A stretch of 64,000 bases of DNA from Neobacillus niacini (GTDB lineage Bacteria > Bacillota > Bacilli > Bacillales > Cytobacillaceae): NCBI RefSeq assembly GCF_023715415.1, contig NZ_JAMBOB010000008.1, positions 186,001-250,000 on the forward strand, in the 5' to 3' direction. The notes under the pieces were generated by a model. That model made no database searches. It saw only the letters and a program-made list of their open reading frames with translations, and had not been told where the DNA came from. Within the stretch, counting starts at the first letter, position 1. Each line of letters opens with the position of its first letter. A program made the translations under genes and the position numbers. Positions 34,778-42,677 of the stretch are shown one piece after another.

Positions 34778-34820
34778 AGGAGGAGACACCAGGTGCTGGG
34801 CCTGGTGTCTCCTTTTTTGT
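34778..34820 (+). terminator. Terminator after the M20 amidohydrolase
   Basis: GGAGACACCAGG and CCTGGTGTCTCC form a perfect 12-bp stem with a 7-base loop, followed by TTTTTT. It isolates this gene from the PTS operon downstream. Confidence 0.93.
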
Positions 34821-34955
34821 CGTTTAGGAATTATAAAACACCTAAAAATGTTGATAATTGTTCGGTAAATATTTCACATTAAAGTTCATAGTCCAACTTT
34901 GCACAAATGCTTTGCCCGCCATTTGGTCTCCACATTAGTTATAAATGGAGTTATA

Positions 34956-35021
34956 GTTTACTTAAGCAATTGCTAAGAGTAAACAAAGTACACTTTTGCA
35001 CAAACTAGTGTGCAAAGGAGG
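34956..35021 (+). promoter_or_regulatory. Control region of the PTS operon: palindrome and RBS-adjacent hairpin
   Basis: A near-palindrome of 29 bases (34956-34984) has outer arms GTTTACT / AGTAAAC and core AGCAATTGCT; it is a candidate site for the PRD-type activator. Closer to the gene, TTTGCACA-N6-TGTGCAAA (34995-35016) is a perfect inverted repeat whose right arm runs into the AAAGGAGG ribosome-binding site (35014-35021). TTTGCACAAA also occurs at 34898-34907. Confidence 0.55.
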
Positions 35022-35026
35022 TTGCT

Positions 35027-37138
35027 ATGATGTCAATAGACCAACGCAGTACTGCCATATTGTCTCATTTGGTTCAGGCAAAAGCGTTTGTTCCTATTAA
35101 AGAACTTACTGAAAAGTTCCATATATCAAGAAGGACCATTTACTATGATATTGAAAAAATAAATGGATGGTTAAAAGAAAATAATTTGCCTCCTGTGAAG
35201 CATGTAAGGTCAGCGGGCTTTTGCTTAGAGGAGGACGCTGCAACCCAAGTTCCAGAAAAACTTGGCACGATTGAAACTTGGCATTACGAATACTCTGCAA
35301 AGGAGCGAAAAGCCCTCCTAGCTATTCATATCACGTTACGTGATAATCCCTTATTCCTCGAAGATTTGATGGAAAAAGTCCGGGTTAGTCGAAATACTAC
35401 CATAGACGACCTAAAAGGGCTAAAGGAAGAGCTGGGACGGTTTGGATTAACGCTAGAGTTTGAACGTAAGCTCGGATACGTGATTCTAGGGACAGAAGAC
35501 GATAAACGGAAAGCTATTTTCTTTTATCTTCAGCATGTGCTCGCAGGTCAAAGTTGGCAAACAATCATAACAAAAATTCCAGCGATTTTAAACGAAGCTG
35601 ATGAATTAGATACTTTTGATTATGAGAATTTGAAAGCGGTTCAAAAGATTGTTGCTGAGAGTGAAGAAGAATTAAATATTCAATTTACCGATGAAATCAT
35701 TGATAGTTTAGCTTTTCGACTACTGATGTTTTCAAAAAGACTATCGAAGGGTAAAAATGTTTCCATTGATCCTGTTGAAAGAGAAGTCCTGAAGGAGACA
35801 AAACAGTATCAGGCAGCAAGAAATATTGGCAGCAAGCTTTCCAATCTATTTGATATTGAATTTCCTGAAGACGAAATCTTTTATATTACGAAACACTTGC
35901 TAGGTTCACGGGTTCAATCCGAAGAAGCTCTTCCGCATAAAAGTGGAAGTAATAAGGCTTTAGGTGAAGTGGTAGAGGATATGGTGAGTGACTTTCAAAA
36001 GTATGCTTGTGTTTTTTTTAAAGATCGCAAAGAAATTGAGAAAAATCTTCTTATTCACATCAAACCAGCTTACTACCGAATTAAATACGGACTTGAATTA
36101 GAAAGTGGAATGACAGAAACGATTAAGGAAAAATATAACGACATCTTTCAACTAACAAAAAAGGTAATTTTTCATCTAGAGAATATAGTGAAAAAAGAAG
36201 TTAATGATAATGAAATTGCTTTAATCACGATGCACTTTGGTGGCTGGATGAAGAGAACTGGTGCAACACCAGCCATTCGGAAGAAAGCGTTGATTGTTTG
36301 TACAAACGGGGTTGGGACCTCGAGATTACTACAGAATCAGTTAGAAGGTCTCTTTTCTACAATTGATATAAGCGAATGTGTTTCATTAAGGGAATATCAG
36401 AATAAGAAATACAATGCCGATTTTATCATTTCGACCATCCCGCTTGAGGAAAAAAATAAACCTGTTTTCGTTGTCAGTCCAATTCTAACGGAGGCAGAAA
36501 AAGAAAGTCTTTTAAAAAAGGTAAATGCAGAATTAGATGCGCCCGCGAAACAAACGACATCTGTGGAAGCGTTAATGAATATTATTCAGAAATATGCAGA
36601 TATCAATAATGTTGATAGCCTTCAGAAAGAGTTGAAGCAATACCTATATAAGCCTGCTAGTGTAATAACGGAAATGATAAAACCTTCACTAATGGAAATA
36701 CTGAAGTGCGAAAATATCCAATTGGTGGAGAAAGTGAAAGACTGGCAAGAAGCGATTCGCCTTGCAGCAGAGCCTCTTAAGCGAGATGGCTCGATTACAG
36801 ATCATTACATTCGTGCGATGGTTCAAACGGTAAAAAAAATGGGACCCTATATTGTGGTTGGACCCAAAGTGGCAATCCCACACGCTAGACCAGAGGATGG
36901 TGTCAATAAACTGGGAATGAGTTTCTTAAAGCTCACGCAATGTGTTTCGTTTTCCGATGAAAGAAAACATGATGTCCAGATAGTCATTGTGCTTGCAACA
37001 ATTGATGGTGATACACATTTAAAAGCATTATCACAATTATCGGATATGCTCTCAAATGAGACAAACATCAAAAATATTAGCCAGGCAAAAAATTCCAATC
37101 TTATTTTTGAATTGATTAAAGCCTACTCGAAAGAATAG
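35027..37138 (+). CDS. PRD-domain transcriptional activator with EIIB and EIIA modules
   Basis: 703 residues, MtlR/LicR-type. Order: N-terminal helix-turn-helix (about 5-60, FHISRRTIYYDIEKIN), a second DNA-binding Mga-like segment, two PRD domains (about 190-400, with MHFGGWMKRTG), an EIIB-like domain with Cys425 (IVCTNGVGTSRLL), and an EIIA type-2 domain with His619 (AIPHARPEDG). Such proteins are activated or silenced by PTS-dependent phosphorylation. GGAGG precedes the start; ATGs at 35027 and 35030 are both possible. The EIIA gene follows after 24 bp, so it belongs to the operon it most likely controls. Confidence 0.9.
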   Translation: MMSIDQRSTAILSHLVQAKAFVPIKELTEKFHISRRTIYYDIEKINGWLKENNLPPVKHVRSAGFCLEEDAATQVPEKLGTIETWHYEYSAKERKALLAIHITLRDNPLFLEDLMEKVRVSRNTTIDDLKGLKEELGRFGLTLEFERKLGYVILGTEDDKRKAIFFYLQHVLAGQSWQTIITKIPAILNEADELDTFDYENLKAVQKIVAESEEELNIQFTDEIIDSLAFRLLMFSKRLSKGKNVSIDPVEREVLKETKQYQAARNIGSKLSNLFDIEFPEDEIFYITKHLLGSRVQSEEALPHKSGSNKALGEVVEDMVSDFQKYACVFFKDRKEIEKNLLIHIKPAYYRIKYGLELESGMTETIKEKYNDIFQLTKKVIFHLENIVKKEVNDNEIALITMHFGGWMKRTGATPAIRKKALIVCTNGVGTSRLLQNQLEGLFSTIDISECVSLREYQNKKYNADFIISTIPLEEKNKPVFVVSPILTEAEKESLLKKVNAELDAPAKQTTSVEALMNIIQKYADINNVDSLQKELKQYLYKPASVITEMIKPSLMEILKCENIQLVEKVKDWQEAIRLAAEPLKRDGSITDHYIRAMVQTVKKMGPYIVVGPKVAIPHARPEDGVNKLGMSFLKLTQCVSFSDERKHDVQIVIVLATIDGDTHLKALSQLSDMLSNETNIKNISQAKNSNLIFELIKAYSKE

Positions 37139-37162
37139 TAAAAGTAACATGGAGGGTTCAAC

Positions 37163-37600
37163 ATGAAATTTTTAGAAGAAAACCAAGTGGCCTTAGATGT
37201 CGAAGCTACCTCACCTGAAGATGCGATTCGTGTGGCAGGGAAATTACTGGTTGAAGCTGGTGCTGTAGAGGAGGGCTATGTGGATGCAATGGTGGCATCT
37301 TTTCAAAAAAATGGCCCCTATTTCGTACTAGCACCAATGATTGCTCTCCCGCATGCAAGGCCAGAGGATGGTGTACATGAGGCATCAGTATCCTTTGTAA
37401 GATTGAAAAATGCAGTTATCTTTGGCAATAAAGCAAACGATCCTGTTCAATTTGTCTTTGCCTTAGGTGCATCATCTAGTGATGAACATCTTCAAATTTT
37501 ACAAAAGTTAATGGTTTTATTAAGTGATCAAGAAAATATACAACAGTTAGCAGAATTAACAAGTTACCAAGAACTCAATGAAATGATTAGGGGGAAATAA
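37163..37600 (+). CDS. PTS EIIA component (ascorbate/mannitol-type)
   Basis: 145 residues. The phosphorylated histidine is His64 in IALPHARPEDGV, within a PTS_EIIA_2 domain like UlaC/SgaA. It carries phosphate from HPr to EIIB. The segment around the histidine (GPYFVLAPMIALPHARPEDG) is very similar to the one in the upstream regulator, which suggests the regulator's last domain came from such an EIIA. GGAGGG precedes the ATG. EIIB starts 2 bp after the stop. Confidence 0.9.
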   Translation: MKFLEENQVALDVEATSPEDAIRVAGKLLVEAGAVEEGYVDAMVASFQKNGPYFVLAPMIALPHARPEDGVHEASVSFVRLKNAVIFGNKANDPVQFVFALGASSSDEHLQILQKLMVLLSDQENIQQLAELTSYQELNEMIRGK

Positions 37601-37602
37601 TA

Positions 37603-37869
37603 ATGAAAATTTTATGTGTATGTGGGTTAGGTCAAGGTACGAGCTTAATTTTAAGAATGAATGTAGAAACGGTGTTAAGAGATTTAGGAGTATCAGCAGA
37701 TGTGGAAAATACAGATGTATCAACTGCTTCAGGTATGTCTCCTGATTATATTATTACTAGTAATGAACTTGCAGAAACACTTGCTGGAAGTTCGGCAAAA
37801 GTCATTATCGTTAATAACTATTTTGATTTAACTGAGATAAAGTCAGCTCTTCAAGGTCAACTAATCTAG
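37603..37869 (+). CDS. PTS EIIB component (ascorbate-type)
   Basis: 88 residues. The SgaB/UlaB-like fold begins MKILCVCGLGQGTSLILRMN, with the phospho-acceptor most likely Cys7 (CGxGQGxS loop). It takes phosphate from the EIIA and passes it to the sugar carried by EIIC. GGGGGAAATAAT precedes the ATG. Confidence 0.9.
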   Translation: MKILCVCGLGQGTSLILRMNVETVLRDLGVSADVENTDVSTASGMSPDYIITSNELAETLAGSSAKVIIVNNYFDLTEIKSALQGQLI

Positions 37870-37894
37870 AGGAGAAACTAGAGGGGGAAATAAT

Positions 37895-39190
37895 ATGGAA
37901 GCAATTAAATGGTTTGCTACAAACGTCTTTGGTACACCAGCCATTTTGCTGGGATTTATCGTACTTTTAGGTTTATTACTGCAAAAGAAGAGTACAAGTC
38001 AAATTGTTAGTGGAACGTTTAAAGCTATTATCGGTTTCTTAATCATTAATGCAGGTGCGGGTGTTATTGTTGGTGCATTAAATATCTTTGAACCAATGTG
38101 GAAGGAAGTATTTAATCTTGAAGCCAGTTCGTTAGGTAATTTTATGGGCCAAGAGGGCTTTAACGCTAAATACGGAAGTGCTGTAACGTTAGCGATGACA
38201 CTTGGTTTCTTAATTAATGTTTTACTAGCTAGATTTACAAAGTTCAAGTACATCTACTTAACAGGTCACATGATGTTCTGGACAACCTCTATTTTTGCTG
38301 GTGTTATTGTTAGTACGGTTGGGGATGTTTCATTTGGTAAACTTGTTATCTTTTTAGCAATCTTTATGGGACTATATTGGACCTTCCAACCAGCAGTGGT
38401 TCAACCGTTCATGCGTAAAATTACTGGAAATGACAATATCGCATTAGGTCATACATCAGCCTCTGTAGCGTTACTTGCAGCATTTGCAGGTAAAGTTCTC
38501 GGAAATAAGGAAAATGACTCTGAAAAAATCAAATTGCCAAAAGGCCTAGAATTCTTAAGAGATTCGAACGTTATTACTGCGTTAACAATGGGTATTCTGT
38601 TCCTTGTTGGAGCTATCATTCTTTCTACAAAGGACACGGAAGGTGCAAAAGCATTAATTACCCAAGCAGGAGATCAAAACTTTATTATCTATTCAATTGT
38701 TCAGTCGTTTACATTTGCCGGCGGTATTGCCATCGTGTTATTGGGTGTAAGAATGTTTATTGGTGAAATGGTTCCTGCATTTAACGGGATTGCAACAAGG
38801 TTAGTACCAGGTGCAAAACCAGCATTAGACGCACCAATTGTTTTCCCATATGCACCAAATGCTGTTATTCTTGGTTTCCTTGGGGCCTTTGCTGGTGCCT
38901 TAATCTGGCTTGTTGTTCTTGGGAATACAGTGAGTTATGTGTTTGTACCAACTATGATTGTATTATTCTTCCACGGAGCAACAGCAGGAGTTTTTGGTAA
39001 CGCAACTGGTGGTGTAAGAGGGGCGTTGATTGGTGGTTTTATCACCTCAACTGTTGTCGCTTGGGGTCAATACTTCATGGTTAAAATGCTTATTTCAAAA
39101 ACGATTCCTGATACAGCAATGTGGGCAGCGGACTCTGATATGTTCATCTTAGGACCAATTATTAAATTCCTTGCTCAGCTGTTCTTTTAA
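37895..39190 (+). CDS. PTS EIIC component (SgaT/UlaA family)
   Basis: 431 residues with about 11 hydrophobic segments. SgaT/UlaA-type markers include GFLIINAGAGVIVGAL, TGHMMFWTTSIFAG and VPAFNGIATRLVPGAKPALDAP. UlaA itself carries L-ascorbate, but related EIICs serve other acids, so the substrate is open. The downstream hydrolases and KDGP-type aldolase suggest a sugar-acid or sugar-lactone derivative and argue against ascorbate itself, since no UlaG/UlaD/UlaE/UlaF homologues are present. Confidence 0.88.
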   Translation: MEAIKWFATNVFGTPAILLGFIVLLGLLLQKKSTSQIVSGTFKAIIGFLIINAGAGVIVGALNIFEPMWKEVFNLEASSLGNFMGQEGFNAKYGSAVTLAMTLGFLINVLLARFTKFKYIYLTGHMMFWTTSIFAGVIVSTVGDVSFGKLVIFLAIFMGLYWTFQPAVVQPFMRKITGNDNIALGHTSASVALLAAFAGKVLGNKENDSEKIKLPKGLEFLRDSNVITALTMGILFLVGAIILSTKDTEGAKALITQAGDQNFIIYSIVQSFTFAGGIAIVLLGVRMFIGEMVPAFNGIATRLVPGAKPALDAPIVFPYAPNAVILGFLGAFAGALIWLVVLGNTVSYVFVPTMIVLFFHGATAGVFGNATGGVRGALIGGFITSTVVAWGQYFMVKMLISKTIPDTAMWAADSDMFILGPIIKFLAQLFF

Positions 39191-39205
39191 ACTAAATCAA
39201 TTTGA

Positions 39206-39240
39206 GTAAAGGGCAAATACAAATTGCCCTTTACTTATTT
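39206..39240 (+). terminator. Intra-operon hairpin between EIIC and the catabolic genes
   Basis: GTAAAGGGCAA (39206-39216) and TTGCCCTTTAC (39224-39234) form a perfect 11-bp stem with a 7-base loop, followed by TTATTTCTTA. The T-run is broken, so it is either a partial terminator lowering expression of downstream genes or an mRNA-stabilising structure. Confidence 0.65.
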
Positions 39241-39263
39241 CTTAATAATAAGGAGGACCTATC

Positions 39264-40256
39264 ATGAGTTTCATTCGAACATTACGAGGAGATATTAAAC
39301 CGGAAGAGCTTGGCTTCACCTATTCACATGAGCATATTGTTTGTCGACCTGCATTTTGGGAAGAACGGAATGCTGACGATTTATTATTAGATGATAAAGA
39401 AAAATCAAAGCTTGATGTCGAAGATTTCAAACGGTATGGTGGTAAGTCAATCGTAGACGCAACTGCCATTGACTATGGCCGCGATGTACAGGCTGTCAAA
39501 GAAATCTCAGAAGAACTTGATATCCATATTGTTGGAACAGCTGGATTCAATAAAAGCTTTCTATGGGACGCAAAAGTAAAGGAAGAATTAAAGCCAATCA
39601 TCGGTAATTATCAAACCTATACAGAGTGGATTGACGCTGCAAGCATCAACGAATTAACGGACCTCGTTGTAAGGGAAGTAGAAGAAGGACTTGAAGGAAC
39701 CCCATTCAAAGCAGGTCAGGTGAAATTTGGAACTGGATACAACCGAATTACACCACTGGAGGAAAAGACTCTAAGAGCGGTAGCAAGAGCACATCATGAA
39801 ACAAAGGCTCCTTTGCATTCTCATACCGAAGCAGGAACAATGGGCTTAGAGCAAATAGAATTGTTATTAAGTGAAGGGGTTGACCTTTCTAATATGAGTT
39901 TTGGACATATGGACAGAAATCCAGACCCTTATTATCATGAACAAATTGCTAAGACAGGAGCATACCTATGTTTTGATGGAATAGCTAAAATTAAATATGC
40001 ACCTGAAAGCACTCGGATTCACTGTATTTTAGAACTAGTGAAAAAGGGTTATGAAAATCAAATCCTCGTCAGTGGTGATACAGCAAGAAAAACCTATTAT
40101 AAACATTATGATTACGGTCTAGGACTTGAATTCATAATTGCTAAATGGGTTCCACGTTTCATTGACGATGCGAACCGCCAAGGCTTTGACGGTGAAAAAT
40201 TGATACAGAAATTCTTTGTTGAAAATCCTGCAAGATGTTTTACATTCAAAAAGTAA
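39264..40256 (+). CDS. Phosphotriesterase-family metal-dependent hydrolase
   Basis: 330 residues, amidohydrolase superfamily. Metal ligands appear as His22 and His24 (SHEHIV), a probable carboxylated Lys in AGQVKFGTGY, His in PLHSHTEAGT, His in FGHMDRNPD and Asp in SGDTARKTYY. Related PTE-like proteins encoded beside UlaA-type PTS genes in Listeria and mycoplasma have been reported to be sugar-lactone-phosphate lactonases, which suits this operon. AAGGAGG precedes the ATG. A role in opening a phosphorylated lactone made after PTS uptake is inference. Confidence 0.85.
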   Translation: MSFIRTLRGDIKPEELGFTYSHEHIVCRPAFWEERNADDLLLDDKEKSKLDVEDFKRYGGKSIVDATAIDYGRDVQAVKEISEELDIHIVGTAGFNKSFLWDAKVKEELKPIIGNYQTYTEWIDAASINELTDLVVREVEEGLEGTPFKAGQVKFGTGYNRITPLEEKTLRAVARAHHETKAPLHSHTEAGTMGLEQIELLLSEGVDLSNMSFGHMDRNPDPYYHEQIAKTGAYLCFDGIAKIKYAPESTRIHCILELVKKGYENQILVSGDTARKTYYKHYDYGLGLEFIIAKWVPRFIDDANRQGFDGEKLIQKFFVENPARCFTFKK

Positions 40257-40268
40257 AGGGGGACCACC

Positions 40269-41006
40269 ATGATTTTTCAGAATGAAAATTCCTTTGAAGT
40301 GAAGGAGAAAATTCAAGAGAGCCGGGTTGCCATCCTGCCAATCGGGGCAGTCGAGGCACATGGTCCGCATTTACCGCTTGGTACGGATAATTTTTTAGCA
40401 GAACGTCTATCAAATCGTGTAGCTGAAAAAACAGGCGCTTTTGTTTTACCAACTTTACCATATGGACAAGTTTGGAGTTTAAAGAACTTCCCAGGAAGTA
40501 TTAATATCAGCAACGAATCACTCATCAGCTTTATCGTGGATATCGGTATAAGTCTTTATGAACAGGGATTCCGTGTTTTTGCGATGATCAATGGTCATCT
40601 CGGCAATGCGGTTGCAATGAAAGAGGCAGCACGCAAGCTGTACAGTCAATTTCCAGATTTCGAAATACTTTACCTTTTTTACCCTGGTGTTAAAAAGGTG
40701 ACGGAGGAAGTACGGGAAACGAAGTCATCTCATGCCAGCTACTTCCATGCCTGTGAAATTGAAACTTCATACATGCTTTATTTGGCGGAAGAATATGTGG
40801 ATATGGATAAAGCTATTTCCGACATTCCTACCATTCCTATGAGTGCAGATGTTACCCCAACTCCCTGGGAGGAATTTACAAAATCTGCTGTCCTTGGCGA
40901 TGCATCCATTGCCACAAAGGAAAAAGGGGAAAAAATCATTGAAGTGGCAATTGAGAATATGATTAAACTAATAGAGGGTGCGAAAAGTGGACTTAAAAAC
41001 GCTTAA
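40269..41006 (+). CDS. Creatininase-family hydrolase
   Basis: 245 residues. Metal-ligand pattern Glu29, His31 and Asp40 in AVEAHGPHLPLGTDN, then NGHLGN and the glutamate of HACEIETS, all creatininase-family hallmarks. Members cleave cyclic or linear amides (creatinine, formamides) and some act in cofactor biosynthesis. GGGGGACCACC precedes the ATG, 12 bp after the previous gene. In this operon it may open a ring or remove an amide from the imported sugar derivative; the exact reaction is unknown. It overlaps the next gene. Confidence 0.82.
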   Translation: MIFQNENSFEVKEKIQESRVAILPIGAVEAHGPHLPLGTDNFLAERLSNRVAEKTGAFVLPTLPYGQVWSLKNFPGSINISNESLISFIVDIGISLYEQGFRVFAMINGHLGNAVAMKEAARKLYSQFPDFEILYLFYPGVKKVTEEVRETKSSHASYFHACEIETSYMLYLAEEYVDMDKAISDIPTIPMSADVTPTPWEEFTKSAVLGDASIATKEKGEKIIEVAIENMIKLIEGAKSGLKNA

Positions 41007-41703
41007 AAAAATAGATAACTTTTTACTATTTAACTTTTTAGCAAAGGATCAAGAAAATGCGAAAGAAATTATTGAGGCCGGTGAAGGTTATATCGTTCCT
41101 GGAATTGTTTCCTCTGACTTTGAGAGAATTGAGGACGGAATCCAGAAGGTTAAGGAATTGAAAGAAGTTACTCCGATTGTCAGTATTGGGTTAGGGGATA
41201 ATGGCAATCCGGCCAACTGGGACAAAGTATTGGAAATTGCTGCAGGTTCGAATCCCGGTCATATTAACCAGCCGTTTGAAAAATCAAGCTATTCTCGCGG
41301 CTATTTAAATGCCAAGGGTCTTGATCAGGCAGTAAATGGACTTGTCGTTCCATCAGGAAAGGTTGGGTATGTAAAGGTATCAGGAATGGAAATCAAGGTA
41401 GAAGACCTGGTTGATCTTGCTCTGTCGATGGGCATTAACTCGATTAAATTCATGCCATTAAAAGGAACCACCCACCTAGAAGAACTCGTTTATTTATGTA
41501 AAGTTGCAGCGAAAAAGGGAATCACTGCCATTGAACCTGCAGGGGGAATTTCTGCAGATAATATTGCTGACATCGTTGGTGCAGTCCGTGATACTGGTAT
41601 TCCAGTGTTTATGCCGCATGTCTTTGGTTCTACCATCGATAAAGAAACAGGAAGAACTATTCCAGAAGAAGTAGCGAAAATTATTGCAAAAGTCAGGGGT
41701 TGA
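40987..41703 (+). CDS. KDGP-type aldolase (DgaF-like)
   Basis: About 238 residues. It resembles the 2-dehydro-3-deoxyphosphogluconate aldolase family seen in the D-glucosaminate pathway (DgaF) and not classical Eda: segments YIVPGIVSSDFE, GLGDNGNPANWDKVLEIA, KFMPLKGTTHLEELVYL and IEPAGGISADNI. Lys in IKFMPLKGT is the probable Schiff-base region. The expected reaction gives pyruvate and glyceraldehyde-3-phosphate. The GTG at 40987 follows AGAGGGTG by about 6 bases; another GTG at 40978 is less well placed. It overlaps the creatininase gene by 20 bp. Confidence 0.8.
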   Translation: MDLKTLKKIDNFLLFNFLAKDQENAKEIIEAGEGYIVPGIVSSDFERIEDGIQKVKELKEVTPIVSIGLGDNGNPANWDKVLEIAAGSNPGHINQPFEKSSYSRGYLNAKGLDQAVNGLVVPSGKVGYVKVSGMEIKVEDLVDLALSMGINSIKFMPLKGTTHLEELVYLCKVAAKKGITAIEPAGGISADNIADIVGAVRDTGIPVFMPHVFGSTIDKETGRTIPEEVAKIIAKVRG

Positions 41704-41709
41704 TCAACA

Positions 41710-42444
41710 GTGCTTACACAATATTTTGATAAGGCAAAAGAAAAATTAGCGTTGGTGGAGGAAACACAAAAGGAAAGTTTACAAAAAGCGGCGGAAAAGG
41801 TTGCAGAAGTTATCCAAAATGGTGGGATTGTTCAATTGTTTGGTTGTGGTCACTCACATATTTTAACTGAAGAGGTATTCTACCGGGCAGGAGGGCTTGT
41901 GCCAATCAAGCCTATACTTGTCGAGCCGTTAATGCTTCATGAGGGGGCACTGCGCTCATCCCAGCTTGAGCGTCAAAATGATCTGGCAGCAGAATTTCTC
42001 AAAGAACAAGATATTCGTTCTGAGGATTTAGTATTTGTTCTGTCTACTTCGGGACGTAACCCAGTCCCAGTAGATGTAGCCCAAGAGGCAAAGAGCCAGG
42101 GAGCATTCGTGGTAGGTATTACATCATTAGAATATTCTCAAAGCCAGCCATCAAGACATAAAAGTGGGAAACATCTATATAATTCCGTTGACTTAGTCAT
42201 TGATAATCACTCAACTAAAGGGGATGCTTCTCTTTCCTATGAAAAAGTAGCCGTTCCATTTGCACCTACCTCAACAGTAGTAGGAGCAGTTATCTTAAAT
42301 GCAATCTTTGCGGAAGCAATTAAAATCATGGCAGATAAAGGATTCGAACCACCTATTTTCCTAAGTGGAAACATAGATGGAGCGGATGAGCATAATAACA
42401 AATTAGTAGAACAATATAGAGGGAGAATCTCTTTACTTTCATAG
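41710..42444 (+). CDS. SIS-domain protein (UPF0309 type)
   Basis: 244 residues from a GTG start 6 bp after the aldolase stop. The SIS fold is shown by VQLFGCGHSHILTEEVFYRAGG, LVFVLSTSGRNPVPVDVAQEAK and GAFVVGITS. A histidine and acid-rich segment follows (VDLVIDNHSTKGDASLSYE). SIS proteins isomerise phosphosugars or bind them as regulators; UPF0309 members are often encoded with amino-sugar genes. It is the last gene of the PTS operon and is followed by a terminator. Confidence 0.82.
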   Translation: MLTQYFDKAKEKLALVEETQKESLQKAAEKVAEVIQNGGIVQLFGCGHSHILTEEVFYRAGGLVPIKPILVEPLMLHEGALRSSQLERQNDLAAEFLKEQDIRSEDLVFVLSTSGRNPVPVDVAQEAKSQGAFVVGITSLEYSQSQPSRHKSGKHLYNSVDLVIDNHSTKGDASLSYEKVAVPFAPTSTVVGAVILNAIFAEAIKIMADKGFEPPIFLSGNIDGADEHNNKLVEQYRGRISLLS

Positions 42445-42469
42445 CAATCAACAAGATATAGGACCAATA

Positions 42470-42502
42470 GGGGATAGGCGAAATCGCCAATCCTCTTGTT
42501 TT
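42470..42502 (+). terminator. Terminator of the PTS operon
   Basis: GGATaGGCG and CGCCaATCC pair over an AAAT loop, followed by TCTTGTTTTATTT. Confidence 0.75.
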
Positions 42503-42615
42503 ATTTCCATGTTTCATAGCAACAAAACCCGAGGAGTTTCATTATGATTTAAAAGAAAATGAATAAATGGAAGTAGTCTTTCCGTTCTGTAACAGCACTA
42601 TGAGAAGAACGAGGA

Positions 42616-42655
42616 AAGACCCAATTGTGTAATCTCCACTTGGGTCTTATTTTAA
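42616..42655. terminator. Second hairpin between convergent genes
   Basis: AAGACCCAA (42616-42624) and TTGGGTCTT (42640-42648) form a 9-bp stem with a 15-base loop and ATTTTAA after it. On the other strand TCTTTCCTCG follows. It probably serves the minus-strand M20 peptidase gene. Confidence 0.65.
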
Positions 42656-42677
42656 GTTGCTTTCAGGATTTTGTTCG

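Noticed and set aside
37163..39190. Genuine L-ascorbate utilisation (ula) operon
   Set aside because: The transport genes are of that class, but none of the Ula enzymes is present and the enzymes found belong to other families.
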